DNA from: Rhabdornis inornatus
Taxonomy: Eukaryota; Chordata; Aves; Passeriformes; Rhabdornithidae
Direction: 5' to 3'
Assembly (NCBI GenBank): GCA_013397075.1
Contig: VWZS01000240.1
Coordinates: forward strand, 186,001-250,000
DNA length: 64,000 nt
This document shows positions 29,301-40,200 of the stretch, in pieces. The stretch's first letter is position 1. Each line of letters begins with the position of its first letter. The notes below the pieces were generated by a model that was not told the DNA's origin, did not search any database, and saw nothing but the letters and a program-made list of their open reading frames with translations. The position numbers and the translations under genes are program-made.

Positions 29301-29425
29301 TCCTGGCTTTATCCTAGCATGATTAGAGGTAACCCAAGAGTAAGCGAAATTAAACAGCTCAAACCAGTCTTTATTTACATGCTTGGGGTGGAACAAAAAG
29401 CAAAATCCCGTTGTTACAGAAGAAC
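26331..29425. other. NPC2-ISCA2 interval, no recognised gene
   Basis: About 3 kb of AT-richer sequence between two CpG islands. Only short accidental ORFs are present, and I recognise no repeat family. It could be the tail of a minus-strand transcript starting near ISCA2 (see 29370-29900). Confidence 0.5.
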
Positions 29426-29900
29426 CACCTTATTTGGAGCAGGATGGTGAGAAAGCAAACTGTGACAAGGTCCTCAAGTCCTCTGATGGAAAATCACCCC
29501 CTCCTGCTGGGATGACAGGTTTTCTTCCACCAGTCTTCCACACAGTCACTGTATGACTCTCCACAGGTCTGGCTAGGGCTGAGGAACAGGATTCCTCCCC
29601 CAGAATCATATGAGGAACAAAGAGATAAAGACTTTTAACCACGAGCGCATCCGTGACGGACCGGCCAGGCCGCTGTCACACGGCAGACGATGAGGAGGAG
29701 CTGAAACCACCGTGGGAGGGAACGTGCCCCGGGCGGCCGTAGGGCCTGCCTGGAGTCGGGTGGGCCCTGCCGGGGCCGGGGCCTCCTCCCACCCTCGCTG
29801 CGGTGGCAGGTGAGGACACTGTGGGTGTGAGGCTGAGCACCGCCGGCAGCACCGGGTCAAGCGCTCGAACGAAGGAAGAGTGGCCTCCACCTGATAAAGG
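29370..29900 (-). other. Possible divergent minus-strand transcription unit at ISCA2 CpG island
   Basis: On the minus strand a CpG-rich segment (29640-29900) leads into a 59-codon ORF from an ATG at 29609 to TAA at 29430. AATAAA follows at 29375-29370. The ORF contains TVTVWKTGGRKPVIPAGGGD, resembles nothing I know, and may be chance. Divergent non-coding transcription from a CpG island is the simpler reading. Confidence 0.2.
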
Positions 29901-30257
29901 AGAGCAAACCAGAAAAGCCAGGATCAGGGAGAAATCCTAAAACCTCTCATCCCTGCTCCCGCGTTTGCTCTTCAGCCTAACCAACTCCCCTGCAGCGGCA
30001 CTTAACCCTTCTCTGGGTTCTGATCATGATAACCTTACGGCTAATCCCGGGACAAGCATGCGCTGACGGACAGCGCTCGCTGTTTATTTTATTACTCTTC
30101 ACAGCTTCGTGCCTTTGAGCGCCTGTAACGCGCTCACCGAAGCCGAGGCCAAGCGCTGCCCGCGAAGGGGTCCGGGCCACGGCCACCGGCACGGCTGCCC
30201 CGGTGACGCCCCGGTGTGGGCGCGGCCGCTCCCGCCCGCCGCGGCCGCACTTCCGCC

Positions 30258-30343
30258 ATGGCGGCGGGGCGGGGCTGGGCTGCCATGGCGGCGCCGGCGG
30301 TGCTGCGGCGATCGTGGATATTGGCGCTGGGCGGCCGGACGAG
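30258..30343 (+). CDS. ISCA2: ISCA2 exon 1: targeting presequence
   Basis: ATG in the context CCGCCATGG; donor GTACCG. Ends in phase 2. Encodes MAAGRGWAAMAAPAVLRRSW, a positively charged amphipathic-type start. Confidence 0.88.
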
Positions 30344-31294
30344 GTACCGTTCCCTTGGGCTCTCGGCCCCTGGGACCCTCCCTTGGGGCACAGAGTGTCC
30401 CCGCTGCGCGGCACGAGGTGGTGGCTGCAGGGACCGGGCCCGCCGCCCGCTCCGGCAGCGCGGACCCCTCTGAAACACCCCCTCTCCATTCTTCCCGAGG
30501 CAGCCGGTGCTCCGCTTCGCCGTGCCCAGGCCGAGAGCTGCCCAGGCCCCCGGCCGGCCCTGCCCGCCCAGCTGGCTCCCTGCTGCGCTGGGCGTCGTCC
30601 TTCTCTGAGCCGGGCCCGACGGAGAGCGGCCCCAGCGAAGGACAGATCTTCCTCAGCGAGAGCTGCGTGAAGGTGGCGTCTCTGGGAGGGGTCTGGTGTC
30701 TTTTGGAGGGTTTCCACACGGCCTGCCCTGCCGTTACGCAGACGAGACAAGTTTGAGTGTTCTCCAGTTTGTTCAGCAGGCCTTTTAATCCTCTTCCTTT
30801 TATTTATTTGCAGAGGCTGCTAGAGATCACAGAAGGATCAGAGTTTCTCAGGCTGCAGGTGGAAGGAGGTGGCTGCTCTGGCTTCCAGTACAAGTTTTCC
30901 TTGGACACAGTTATCAATCCTGATGACAGGCAAGGACAAAGGGGCATTTTGGTGGCCAGGTATTAATTATTTGCAAAAATGGCAGGAGGGGTATACGTGA
31001 GATAATAGTATTTTACGTTGAAGGGAAGAAGCCTGTGAGATAAAGGAGCGTGCTGAGGTTGTGGTTCTCTGTAAGGTCTTTGGCGCAGTTAATGGTTAAA
31101 TATGCTGGTTTTTTTGCAGAGTGTTTGAACAAGGTGGTGCCCGTGTGGTTGTGGATGTGGACAGCCTGGCCTTTGTGAAAGGATCCATGGTGGATTTCAG
31201 CCAAGAGCTGATCCGAAGCTCCTTCCAGGTGGTGAGCAACCCCCAGGCAGAGAAAGGTTGCTCATGTGGGACTTCTTTTTCTGTCAAATTCTGA
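30258..31294 (+). CDS. ISCA2: ISCA2, mitochondrial iron-sulfur cluster assembly 2 (complete)
   Basis: ISCA2 is an A-type Fe-S assembly factor. With ISCA1 and IBA57 it builds 4Fe-4S clusters in the mitochondrial matrix for proteins such as aconitase and lipoate synthase. Exons: 30258-30343, 30504-30672, 30814-30929 and 31120-31294, giving 181 residues. Residues 1-61 are an Arg/Ala/Pro-rich presequence with no acidic residue except one Glu. The family core starts at GEGQI-like SEGQI (73-77). The cluster-ligand cysteines are present: C106 in GGGCSGFQY, and C171 and C173 in GCSCGTSFS. FVKG and VDFSQELIRSSFQV match human almost exactly. The protein is about 27 residues longer than human, all in the presequence. 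A second ATG at 30285 also has a good context. Intron 3 is GC-AG. Confidence 0.97.
30504..30672 (+). CDS. ISCA2: ISCA2 exon 2: rest of presequence and start of core
   Basis: The acceptor is CCCGAGGCAG and the donor GTGGCG, phase 2 to 0. Pro/Arg-rich, then LLRWASSFSEP and EGQIFLSESCVK, the start of the A-type domain. Confidence 0.9.
30814..30929 (+). CDS. ISCA2: ISCA2 exon 3: core with first ligand cysteine
   Basis: The acceptor is TATTTGCAG. Encodes RLLEITEGSEFLRLQVEGGG then CSGFQYKFSLDTVINPDD. The only frame-compatible 3' boundary is GACAG|GCAAGG, a GC donor. Confidence 0.95.
31120..31294 (+). CDS. ISCA2: ISCA2 exon 4: C-terminal core and stop
   Basis: The acceptor is TTTTTGCAG; enters in phase 2. 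Encodes VFEQGGARVVVD through GCSCGTSFSVKF, then TGA at 31292-31294. Confidence 0.97.
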
Positions 31295-32240
31295 CTGGAC
31301 TTCTCGTGGATGGACACTGTTTGCAGATACTTCCGGCAATCTCCAGAGGGTTTATGTTTGCTCTTTTCCCTGCTGCTCCCTCTCATCTCCCTTACACTGT
31401 GACACAGCTGTTACACATTACTGCAGCTGTGTGTGTGTTTGCACTGAGCCTGTCTCCTAGATTTGTTGGCCTTCCCTTCAGAAACGATGAAGTTACCGTG
31501 AGCACACACACAGGAGCATCTTCAGCGCCTTGTGAACCACCTGCCAGGTGGTGCTGACTGGCCTGCCCTGTTCTGAATGTGGAACTACTTAACTGTCTCT
31601 GCAAGACAAGGCTGTATATACATATATATATATATATACACGTGTGTGTGTGTGTGTTTATTGAACGTTCTTACTAAAAAAGTCTGAGTTTGATGGGTAT
31701 TGCTTGTGCATTTATATGTGAGTAGAATCTGGCTCCTTTCAGGCTAGTGTTGCTTTTTCCTTGTCTTCCAAATGAATGGGACTTGGAGTCTTTCTCACAT
31801 GTGATATGTGGAAAAGACTTAACTTGTGAGAAACGAGAGTTTTAAAGTAGGTATGCATTTATTTAGCGCTGAGGTGCGTGGAGGATAGCTTTTTTTAAAG
31901 CATGCACACTGAAACTTTAAACTATTGTTCTATTTATTTCTTAAAAGTTTATTTCTTTAATGAGCTATTCCTTACTCTTCAATTCTTTGTCTCACATGTA
32001 CTGCTGGCTCTCCACTGCTCAGCTTACAGTGGGCTTTTCCAGATACTTTTTTCTTGCTGGACAGGATTCTCTTGGTCCCTAGGTGGATTTGCTGTAAGTT
32101 CCTGGGATGATCTTTTTCATTTGTTCAGAGTAAGTGAAACCAAAAAAATTGAGGTAGGAAGAATTAATAGCTTATGTCTTTTACATATAAAAAGAAAAAC
32201 CTTGTACATATATGAAAAAATAAAATACACAGCTCTCTAT
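31295..32240 (+). other. ISCA2: ISCA2 3' UTR (tentative extent)
   Basis: The first canonical AATAAA after the stop is at 32219-32224, which would give a UTR of about 940 bases containing the TA/TG microsatellite. Earlier non-canonical signals are possible, so the end is uncertain. Confidence 0.4.
31615..31657 (+). repeat. Compound (TA)n(TG)n microsatellite
   Basis: About 25 bases of TA, then 17 of GT, just downstream of the ISCA2 stop and probably in its 3' UTR. Confidence 0.95.
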
Positions 32241-35200
32241 GCTCCAGTGCTATTTTAGGCTGTTCCTAAGCCTGACTTAGAATTTTAGGTCATACAGACA
32301 CTCAGGTTTCATAGTGTGGTTGCTGCCTGCTCTTGCCAGCAGGAGGGGAGGTTGAGGTGATAGAGACAGAGGAGAGCAGAAGTACTGCCTAAGGATTTGC
32401 AAGTCCTCTTGACTTACAGTTGTCTGGGAAACTTTTCCATAACTTGGTTTACCATTTAGTCTCTGTCTAACATGCCTGGTTTGATGAAAGACTGGAATAG
32501 CTCCACTCCTTTCTAAGAATCCTATGGAATGGGAAATCTAGAAGTTTCCAGAATAACATCCTTTCGATTAGTCATTTTCTATAGTTTTTTATCTGCCACT
32601 AGATGTCTTTTCAGTAAGTGATTCACCTGCTTCTAGATGAAAGGAGAGATGGGGAAGCTATTTTTGTTCCCTCCTTTGTGTTTTATCTGATCATAACCAA
32701 ATTGTTTGAGACTTGAGTCTTTCACGTGAGTGTGGGAGCACTGCATGACTTTGGTCTCAAGGGAACCGCCTGTGGCAAACTGTGAGCTTTTGAAGACCAT
32801 GCCACAGGCATTTTTTGTTAAGCTTCCCAAATGCCTTTCAAAGCTATTTAGTTGTGTCTATGTTCAGCCCTGTTTTGCCTATTTATTTCTAGTGCTGGGA
32901 GCTGATAGCCAGCTAGTTTCAGTTTCATCAGCAGATGTTACAGGAGCTCATATATGACCTGCTCTGACTTTGTCACATAGGGATGCACATGGACAGGATG
33001 TGGAGCAGTGGCTCTTTCAGTTTAGCCCTTTCCATATCCTGTAGTCAACAGCATCTACCTAGTTATGTTGCTATCAGAGAGAGCTGTCACATTTTGTAAA
33101 AGGGACTAAAAGAATGTGGTTAAAAGATTTGTCTAAACCTCTTCAGGGTGTTTTAACCCTACCTTTATGCTCCCAGGTCTTGAAGGTGATGTCAGCCAGA
33201 ACTGCCTTTGAAAAGTGTAAGACCTTAAAGCTTGTGTGGGTAGGATACATTAGATAAATTCTTTCCACTGGGATAGCTGTAAGTAGGCCAGAGGAGTTGC
33301 TTTCTGAACCAGGAAGATCCGTTCTTTATCCATTTCACACAGACTGACCTAGGTCAAGTCTTCTGACATCTTTTATGGGAAATAAAAGTGCAGCAGTATT
33401 GCTGGAGAGGTAGCAAGCCAGCAGCTACCAAGATTTTTTTTTTCCCTGGACTAAAGATAGCCTTTAGCCCCAGTAAACATGCAGGCTTCATCTTGGGTTA
33501 TTGTTCTTGCTGTATGTAAATGTGCCATGTTCAATCTAGCCAGGTTCTACTTGCCTACACTTGCTCTGTACCGATGTAGTATACGGAGCACGTGCTGTCC
33601 ACATGGAGTGCTGCCCCTTTCAGAGGGTCTGCCTCTCGCTGGGACTATGCAGAGGATAAGGCTTTGGTGCCCACCAATGTCGCAGCGTCGCTGTGAAGCT
33701 CGCATGTGTAATGTGCTCTACCCGCGGTTCTGGCAGTACTGCTCTGACTGCACTAGGTGGACCCCTTACTCCTTGGGGTTCACTGCACTGGACATACACA
33801 GGCGTTCTGGGGTGAGGTTGGATTTGCTCCATGCAGGACCTAAGCAAGAGCAAAAGTTTCTTTGCAGCTGTTTTGGATGCAGGCTGGTACTACTGCAGTG
33901 TGCTCTTTAGATCAGAGAAACTGCTGGGAACTGGAGAGATTCCAGCCTATACACCATTGCTCTTGGTTTCCTAGTCCTGCTTATTGGGAGAAGGTGTAAT
34001 CTATTGGCAAAGCTACTGGTTTTCCAGTTCCCATTAGGGAATGGGTGCAAAGGGCTGTCACCTCCAGAGTTGTCCTGGTTCTTTAGAAATCTGTCAGTAC
34101 ATCAGAACTTCTGTCAGTGTTAGGAAGTCAGCAAAGGGGCTCTTGTTGATAGAGACAAAAGCGATCTTGGTGTATTTGGCTCTAGGCAGAAAAGGCTAGA
34201 TCTTGGTTCCTACTGGAAAAACCTAACCTGTCAAGTTTTGTGCACTGAATAGGTGACAAAGATGGTAGCACACTATAGCCTGTAGGGCAAGACTCATGAT
34301 GCCAAGAGAAGGACACAGAAGATTAGACAGGGGATTTGATGCTGCTTGGACCATGAGGGGCTGCCAAGACATGTCTGCAGTGTGGGTATAGTTGGGAGCC
34401 CTTGTACTGAGCCACGGAGAAGCTGAAGGAGCTGGAGGTGCTGCCTTCATTTTATGCCAAATGAGAAACTGCAGTGGAAAATCTTTCTCTGCTCCCACAT
34501 AAAGAAGGAGGATTCTCTCAGTTCACCCACCTGACAAGGAATGAATGATCAAGAAAGATATTTATGGAAACCTTAAGATGAAACTTCAAGGGAAAAGGGC
34601 ACAACCATCAGTGTCACTGATGAGAAGGTAGAAGAAGATGGAATTGAAATTCTCCCTTTGGTGAGAGCTTTTGGGAGCTCTGTAGAGACTTGTTGGTAGA
34701 TGACCAGAATATCCTCAGCCTGTGACTGTCTCTGTTCTTCAGATTTGGTATCTACATGGCCTCTTAACTGAGGGTCCCACTTCAAGGTCTCAAGCCAGGC
34801 AGTGGTAGGGAAATAGGAGATCTTCGTTACCCCCTTTTTTTTGTGGTTTAGGGATATGCATGAGTGCTGTGCTTTTGTTGGGTGGGCCCCTGTGTGGTAT
34901 TACTTACTACAAAGAGCATTTTGAGGTGAGTGGCTACGATAGGACCAATGGCCAACTTAAGGTAAATGTTAGGGGAATAGCTGTCTGTTTCACCCACAAA
35001 TTTTCATATGCAAAATTTCAAAATCTCAGACCTTTCTCTTGTGTCACTATACATCTGTACAGAGCTGTTGGGTGAGTCAGGAAGACAACTAAGGTTGAGG
35101 AACCAGTACCTCTGGATGACATCCACTGGGACTTCTGCTTCTCCCACACAATAGTGTAATTTCTTGCCATTTTAAGGGCTTGTCTGAATCCAGCACCTGG

Positions 35201-35448
35201 GGGAGGAATCACTGAACAGTGGAGGAGGCAATAATGGGAAGGCAGAAATGCATGAAAGAAGGCTTCTCTTGTCTGTGTCCCACGCTGTGAAGGCACATGC
35301 TTTGTACCAAGACTATTTTCAACCTTACAAACATCTGGTGGCAGCTGCAAGTGAAAAACCTGAGTTTTTAAAATCGGGTTTGTACACTGTGAACAGTTCT
35401 ACTGTTCACGCACTATAAGCTGGGACTGGTCAGTGGAGTTTATTGTAT
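32241..35448. other. ISCA2 downstream region, no recognised gene
   Basis: AT-rich sequence with scattered short ORFs on both strands. One CpG-containing patch with a 143-codon ORF (33479-33910) stands out but resembles no known protein. Confidence 0.5.
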
Positions 35449-36121
35449 TACAGAATATCCTGAGTTGGAAGGGACCCACAAGGATCATAAGAGTCCTACT
35501 CCTGGCCCCACACAGGATAGCCCCAAGAGTCACATGTACCTGAGGGCATTGTCCGAATGCTTCTTGAACTATGGTAGGCTTGATCTTGTAATCATTTCCC
35601 TGTGGAGCCTAATCTAGTCTCAGTCACCCTCTGGACAAAGAATCTCTTTGTAATATCCAACCTAAACCTCCCCTGACACAACTTCATGCCATTTCCTTGG
35701 GCCCTGTCACTGATCACCACAGAGGAGATCAGTGTCTACCACTCCTTCTCACAAGGAAGTTGTAACTGCAAGTGAGGTCTCCCCTCAATCTCCTCCAGGC
35801 TCAACAATGACCAAGTGACCTCAGCCACACCTCATACAGCTTCCCCTCAAGGCCCTCACCATCTTCATTGCCCTCCTTTGGACGCTCTCTAATACCTTTA
35901 TATCTTTCTTACCATGTGGCACCCAGACCTGTCCCCAGCACTCGAGGTGGGGCTGCCCCAGCTCAGAGCAGAGCAGGACAATCCCCTCCCTTGCCTGGCT
36001 GGCCATGCTGTGCCTGATGCACCCCAGGACAGGGTTGGCTCTCCTGGCTGCCGGGGCACTGCTTGCTCATGTTCAACTTGTCATTGATCAGGACTCCCAG
36101 GCCCCTTTCCATGGGGCTACT
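35449..36121 (-). mobile_element. CR1 LINE fragment with ORF2 C-terminal remnant
   Basis: The longest CR1 copy here, antisense, about 670 bases. Its minus strand keeps an open stretch at 35821-36006 with KKDIKVLESVQRRAMKMV, the usual C-terminal end of the CR1 reverse-transcriptase ORF. The 5' portion is missing, so it is a dead copy. Confidence 0.9.
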
Positions 36122-36520
36122 CTTGGGAGTTCAGAGAAAAATTCAGAGCAAGTATGCTGCATTTCCTGATGAGCTGCTACAACACATGCTTAAGGACTGA
36201 ACCAAACATTGTCTTCACTAGCAAACACCACCATCAAATTCATTAGCAGAGAGCGTGACAGCATGTGCGGTGTTTTGATGCTCCCTTTCCTTTTTCTTCC
36301 CTGTTTTCACGCATACCAGCCAAAGCTGTCATCGTGCTTCTTTGGAATGGGCCATAGCTGCCAGAGAGACTGGCAGTAGAGGAAGGGATAGCCTTGTGTA
36401 ATGGTGTGTTTGATACAACTGTCAGCCAGCCTGGATAAAGAACCACAGTTCAAGGACACGGAACATTGGCAAGAATAAACTGCAGCCACCTGTATTCTAT
36501 TAAACTTCTATTTGGGAAGC

Positions 36521-36634
36521 TTTTTATTTCCTTTTTTCTTTTTGGGTTTTTTTTTTTCCCCTTCTTTTTCTCTTTTATTTTTCCTTTTTTTTTTTTTTTT
36601 AATTTTTTCTTCTTTTTTTCTTTTTTTTTTTTAA
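36521..36634 (+). repeat. T-rich low-complexity tract
   Basis: About 110 bases of T runs broken by C, A and G. An apparent lysine-rich ORF on the other strand is a by-product. Confidence 0.9.
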
Positions 36635-37120
36635 GAGGATGAATCCTCAAACAAAATGCCATTAGGGGCTAGGTAGAGGATTAATGGTGCAGTTCAGATC
36701 CTGCTGGGTTCTAAGGAATATGTTTGCTCTGCATGGTCTCCAGGATTAGGCTGCAACTGGCTTTGATCTGTGCCAATACCTGCCCAGGAAACAGCTCAGT
36801 AGATCATGAACTTTGGGTTGGTTTAGTATCCAGCTGTGGACAGAAATACTGTTGTGAGTCAGCTGAAGCTGTTCATGACAGTGAGATGGGCCATTACACC
36901 AAGACTGTGATTCTGCAACCCATGGGAGCAGTTTGTGTGCCGTGCTTCCTGCCGCTGGCCTTCCCAGAACTTGTATGGCTCTTAATATCTCCTGCTTGAG
37001 CAATAAGAGTTTATGGTCCTAGTCTTTGTTGTTGATTAGAACCCAAGTTTGTGCCCCTGTTTTAATCAGTGCTCATTTACCTTTGGCATCCTTCAGAGGA
37101 ACAGAATGGTATGTCTTTCA

Positions 37121-37165
37121 GTTGCCATGGAAACAGTGAGACTAAATGCACATTTCCATGGCAAC
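37121..37165. promoter_or_regulatory. Inverted pair of RFX X-box-like sites
   Basis: GTTGCCATGGAAAC (37121-37134) and ATTTCCATGGCAAC (37152-37165), the second being the reverse complement of GTTGCCATGGAAAT. Both resemble the RFX X-box GTNRCC-N-RGYAAC. Function is inferred. Confidence 0.4.
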
Positions 37166-37240
37166 CTGCCATTATCTTCAGCTCTATCTGTGGGTCTCAT
37201 TTTCTGACCATGGGGGTGGGGTGGTGAAAATGGAACTTCA

Positions 37241-37268
37241 TCTCTTAAAAAAATAAAATAAAATAAAG
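37241..37268 (+). repeat. (AAAAT)n A-rich repeat
   Basis: Short AT-rich tandem run; no coding content. Confidence 0.8.
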
Positions 37269-40200
37269 AAAGATGCTACCAACACCATCATCATTACCCC
37301 CTTTCCTCTGGCTCTGAGAGGGGCTGGGAGAGGCCCATAACTACTGGCATGGTGGCAGTATTGGAGTGCCGAGGCTCCAAGGTATTCTCTTCAGCTGCTT
37401 CTCTTCTTCACCCTCTAAAAATAGACACATTCAGAACAATTTGATGACAATGTTCCAGCACATCTCTGAATTCTTTGTTTCCTCAGCTAATGTTCCTAGA
37501 AAAGGCCCTTGAAGTTAGTTGACCTTTCCAACAGGTTCCAAATGTCAAAGTGTCAAGCTTCTTTTGGTCCAAAGGGCCAAGGGTTAATTACAGGGTCTAA
37601 GACTCCAAGGAGAAGCAGCCTTTGTCTGCTGTGACTGGAGGCACCAGGGCACATCACATTAACCTCGGGAGTGAGGGATGCTCTTCCAAGGGAGGCAGCT
37701 TTGACTGTTGCAGGAGGCAGCACCCATCAGAGTTAGGGATGAAAGGCAATGCTTATCTGTGTTGTGTATGACTCAGGAGATACAGGGCAGAGAAAACAGA
37801 CATATGCTTATGATGCATCTAGCAGTCCACCAGCCACAAGTGCTTTTGGCCACTGCTAAAATTTCTGCCTCCCCCAGCCACTGAGTCAGGAAAAGGACAA
37901 AATCTGCTGTACTTTGAGCAACTGCACACAGCTGTTTCTTAAGCTTGTTTTCATTATTTTTGTTCTAGCTGGCTTGACCTTTAGCTAATTCCTTTTATTC
38001 ATGGTCTAATCTTGGTTACTGAGGGAAAAAGCTTGTGTCTTGCACAGTTCTAGCCTGATGCAATAGTTATCCAGGGAGAGGATGTGGTAGACCTCTCATT
38101 CTACATCTGCCCCACTAGTCTTTACCACATGCTGAAGCCAGAGAATGATAAAGCTCTGTCCATTCAGAAGTCAGCGTGGAGACAGAGGTGGTCTTCACAA
38201 AAGGTCAGACAGGTAAGCCAGGTGCTGCTCAAGGTCAAAGGTTTTCCTTGCTGTAGTGGATCATACATGACAAAGAGCTGTCACAGTCAGCCTGGGTTTG
38301 TGTTGTTTCATCAAGGGAAGAACAAAGACCTGTGCGTCCTCTACATTGCTGAACTTGCAGGATTTCACCCGGGAAAGAATACTGTCTGGACACGTTGCCA
38401 GGGTTTGACTGGGAGATATTGCTTGAAATATTGCAGAACACTAAGAGTGTTCTCTGAGATGTGGGGCCTTCCTTAGGTGCTGAGCACTGGGACAAACTCT
38501 GCGTGGCTTGCACGGACAGATGCTTGCTGGAGGATATGCTGCTGGTGCTGGACCAGACTGGCTGGTCCATGAGGTGCCAAGGTAGAGGGTACAGAGAAAG
38601 GTTTGCTGTGCATGCTCTGTCTACAAAGCAGTGGCTGCCCTCTGTCTGCTGTGGGGAGCTAACCTGCTGTACAATAGCCTGAGAGCAGAAATAGCCTCTT
38701 CCTAATGAGGGCTGCTGTGGGCTGGCAAGTTTGTGCTGTGGGCTAGGACCTATAGGAGGTTTCTGTGATGGCTCAGTCCTAGCTCTGCAGCCATGGCTCA
38801 GAGCTGCACAGCCAGGGTGGCTTTAGGTGCTTCCCTTCCTCTCAATAGCAGCTGAGCAGGCACTGGCTGAGGGAGTGGCAGGGCACCCTGTTCAACTTCT
38901 CCTTGGCATCCTGTGCTGTGTCCAGGTTAGCACATTGGACAGGCTGTGTGGCAGGCTTCCCTTCACCTCCCTGCCTGTCCATGCATGATTGCCACAAACT
39001 TCAGACATGGAAGATTTGTATTAAATGTAGAAACCTTAGAGGGAAGAGCTAATAGCATTTGGAAAAGAAAATTCAGTAGCTGCCTTTGGTGACAAAGGCA
39101 GAAATAATGGGGCAATGCTATTGTTAGCAGAACTTTATCTATCAATGTCTGCAAAAGCTTAGTGGGGAACAGGAAAGCAGTAGGACTGCGTGGCAGATAC
39201 CTTGGCCTCTTAATAAAATGCTTTCCCCTGCTGCCACTGTCCTATGTTCCCTGATAACAGGCACAGACCAGAAATAGGACTGCCATGGTGAAAGAATTTA
39301 CTTAATCCTCTTCAAGCTAAGCAAAAATGTATCAGTGAAGAGCCAATTCACAGGGCAGAGAAGAAAATTGTGTCTGCAAATCAAATAGAGCTCAAAGCAT
39401 TGTGAGAGAGCAAAGGCGAAACAGGCTAGTTTGGGAGAAGGGGGGATAGCCCAGAGAGATGCTTAGGGGTGGAAGGCAACAGGAGGTATATGCTGAGTCT
39501 CCCCCAGCTCTGCTATGGAAGCACAGTTTGGTGGGTGGATGAAGCTCTCAGAAAGTGGGAGAGCGCTTAGAGCTATCCAGGTATTGTAAGAGGCAAAAGA
39601 ACCTGGTAAGACACAGGAGACTCTGAGAAGACAAGAACTGGTAAAGGGTTTGTGTATAGTTCATGCACACAAAAATTGAGGGGATGAAGGAAAAAAGAGT
39701 AGGCAGATAGACTGCGGGAATTAAAGGCCTGAGGAGAGCATGTAGTCATGCCTGCTGGGCACCTGCCACCCCAAGATACAACTGTTGGAGGTGCCAGATT
39801 CATGAAGGCACTTATCTGCTCTTCTCTGCATTGGCTGAATTTTGAATGGTAACAGTCTGTGCAGAAGAACCATCAGCAAACTGAAACTGCCGAAATCTCA
39901 GAGGTGAAAACCTGCCAAAGGACTGGAACACTACCCGCTTTTCAAGAACTGGGCCCCACTGACCAGGAGAAAAGGCAGCAGATCTGAAAAGTAAGAGTGC
40001 ACAGAGCCTTGGTGATTGTTTTATATGCTTAGGAGCAAGAGCTAGTTCTCCAAAGCAGTAAAGGCTCCTGTTGTGAGGATCTGAGGAACAGACTTCTGCT
40101 GCTTGAGAATACCTACTTCTACAGTATCCTGGGCTTTGCAGGTTGATGTCCTTTTGATCTGTGCTGGATGAGAGAATTTTACAGGGCAGATGAGACTACT

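Larger units (their letters stand above)
29640..30680. promoter_or_regulatory. ISCA2: ISCA2 CpG-island promoter region
   Basis: Dense CpG from about 29640 through ISCA2 exon 2, strongest at 30120-30640. An ETS/GABPA-type core (CACTTCCG, 30248-30255) sits three bases before the ATG, common in promoters of nuclear-encoded mitochondrial genes. No TATA box is seen. Confidence 0.7.

Noticed and set aside
29977..30750. 257-codon minus-strand ORF
   Set aside because: Antisense to ISCA2 exons 1-2 within the CpG island; no domain, several overlapping open frames.
35389..35409. 8-bp inverted repeat GTGAACAG/CTGTTCAC
   Set aside because: Looks like a steroid-receptor half-site palindrome, but the spacing (7 bases between half-sites) is wrong and the stem is short.
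35821..36006. 61-codon ORF resembling a host gene
   Set aside because: It is the decayed C-terminal end of CR1 ORF2, not a host gene.
36450..36662. Lysine-rich minus-strand ORF
   Set aside because: Translation of the T-rich low-complexity tract.
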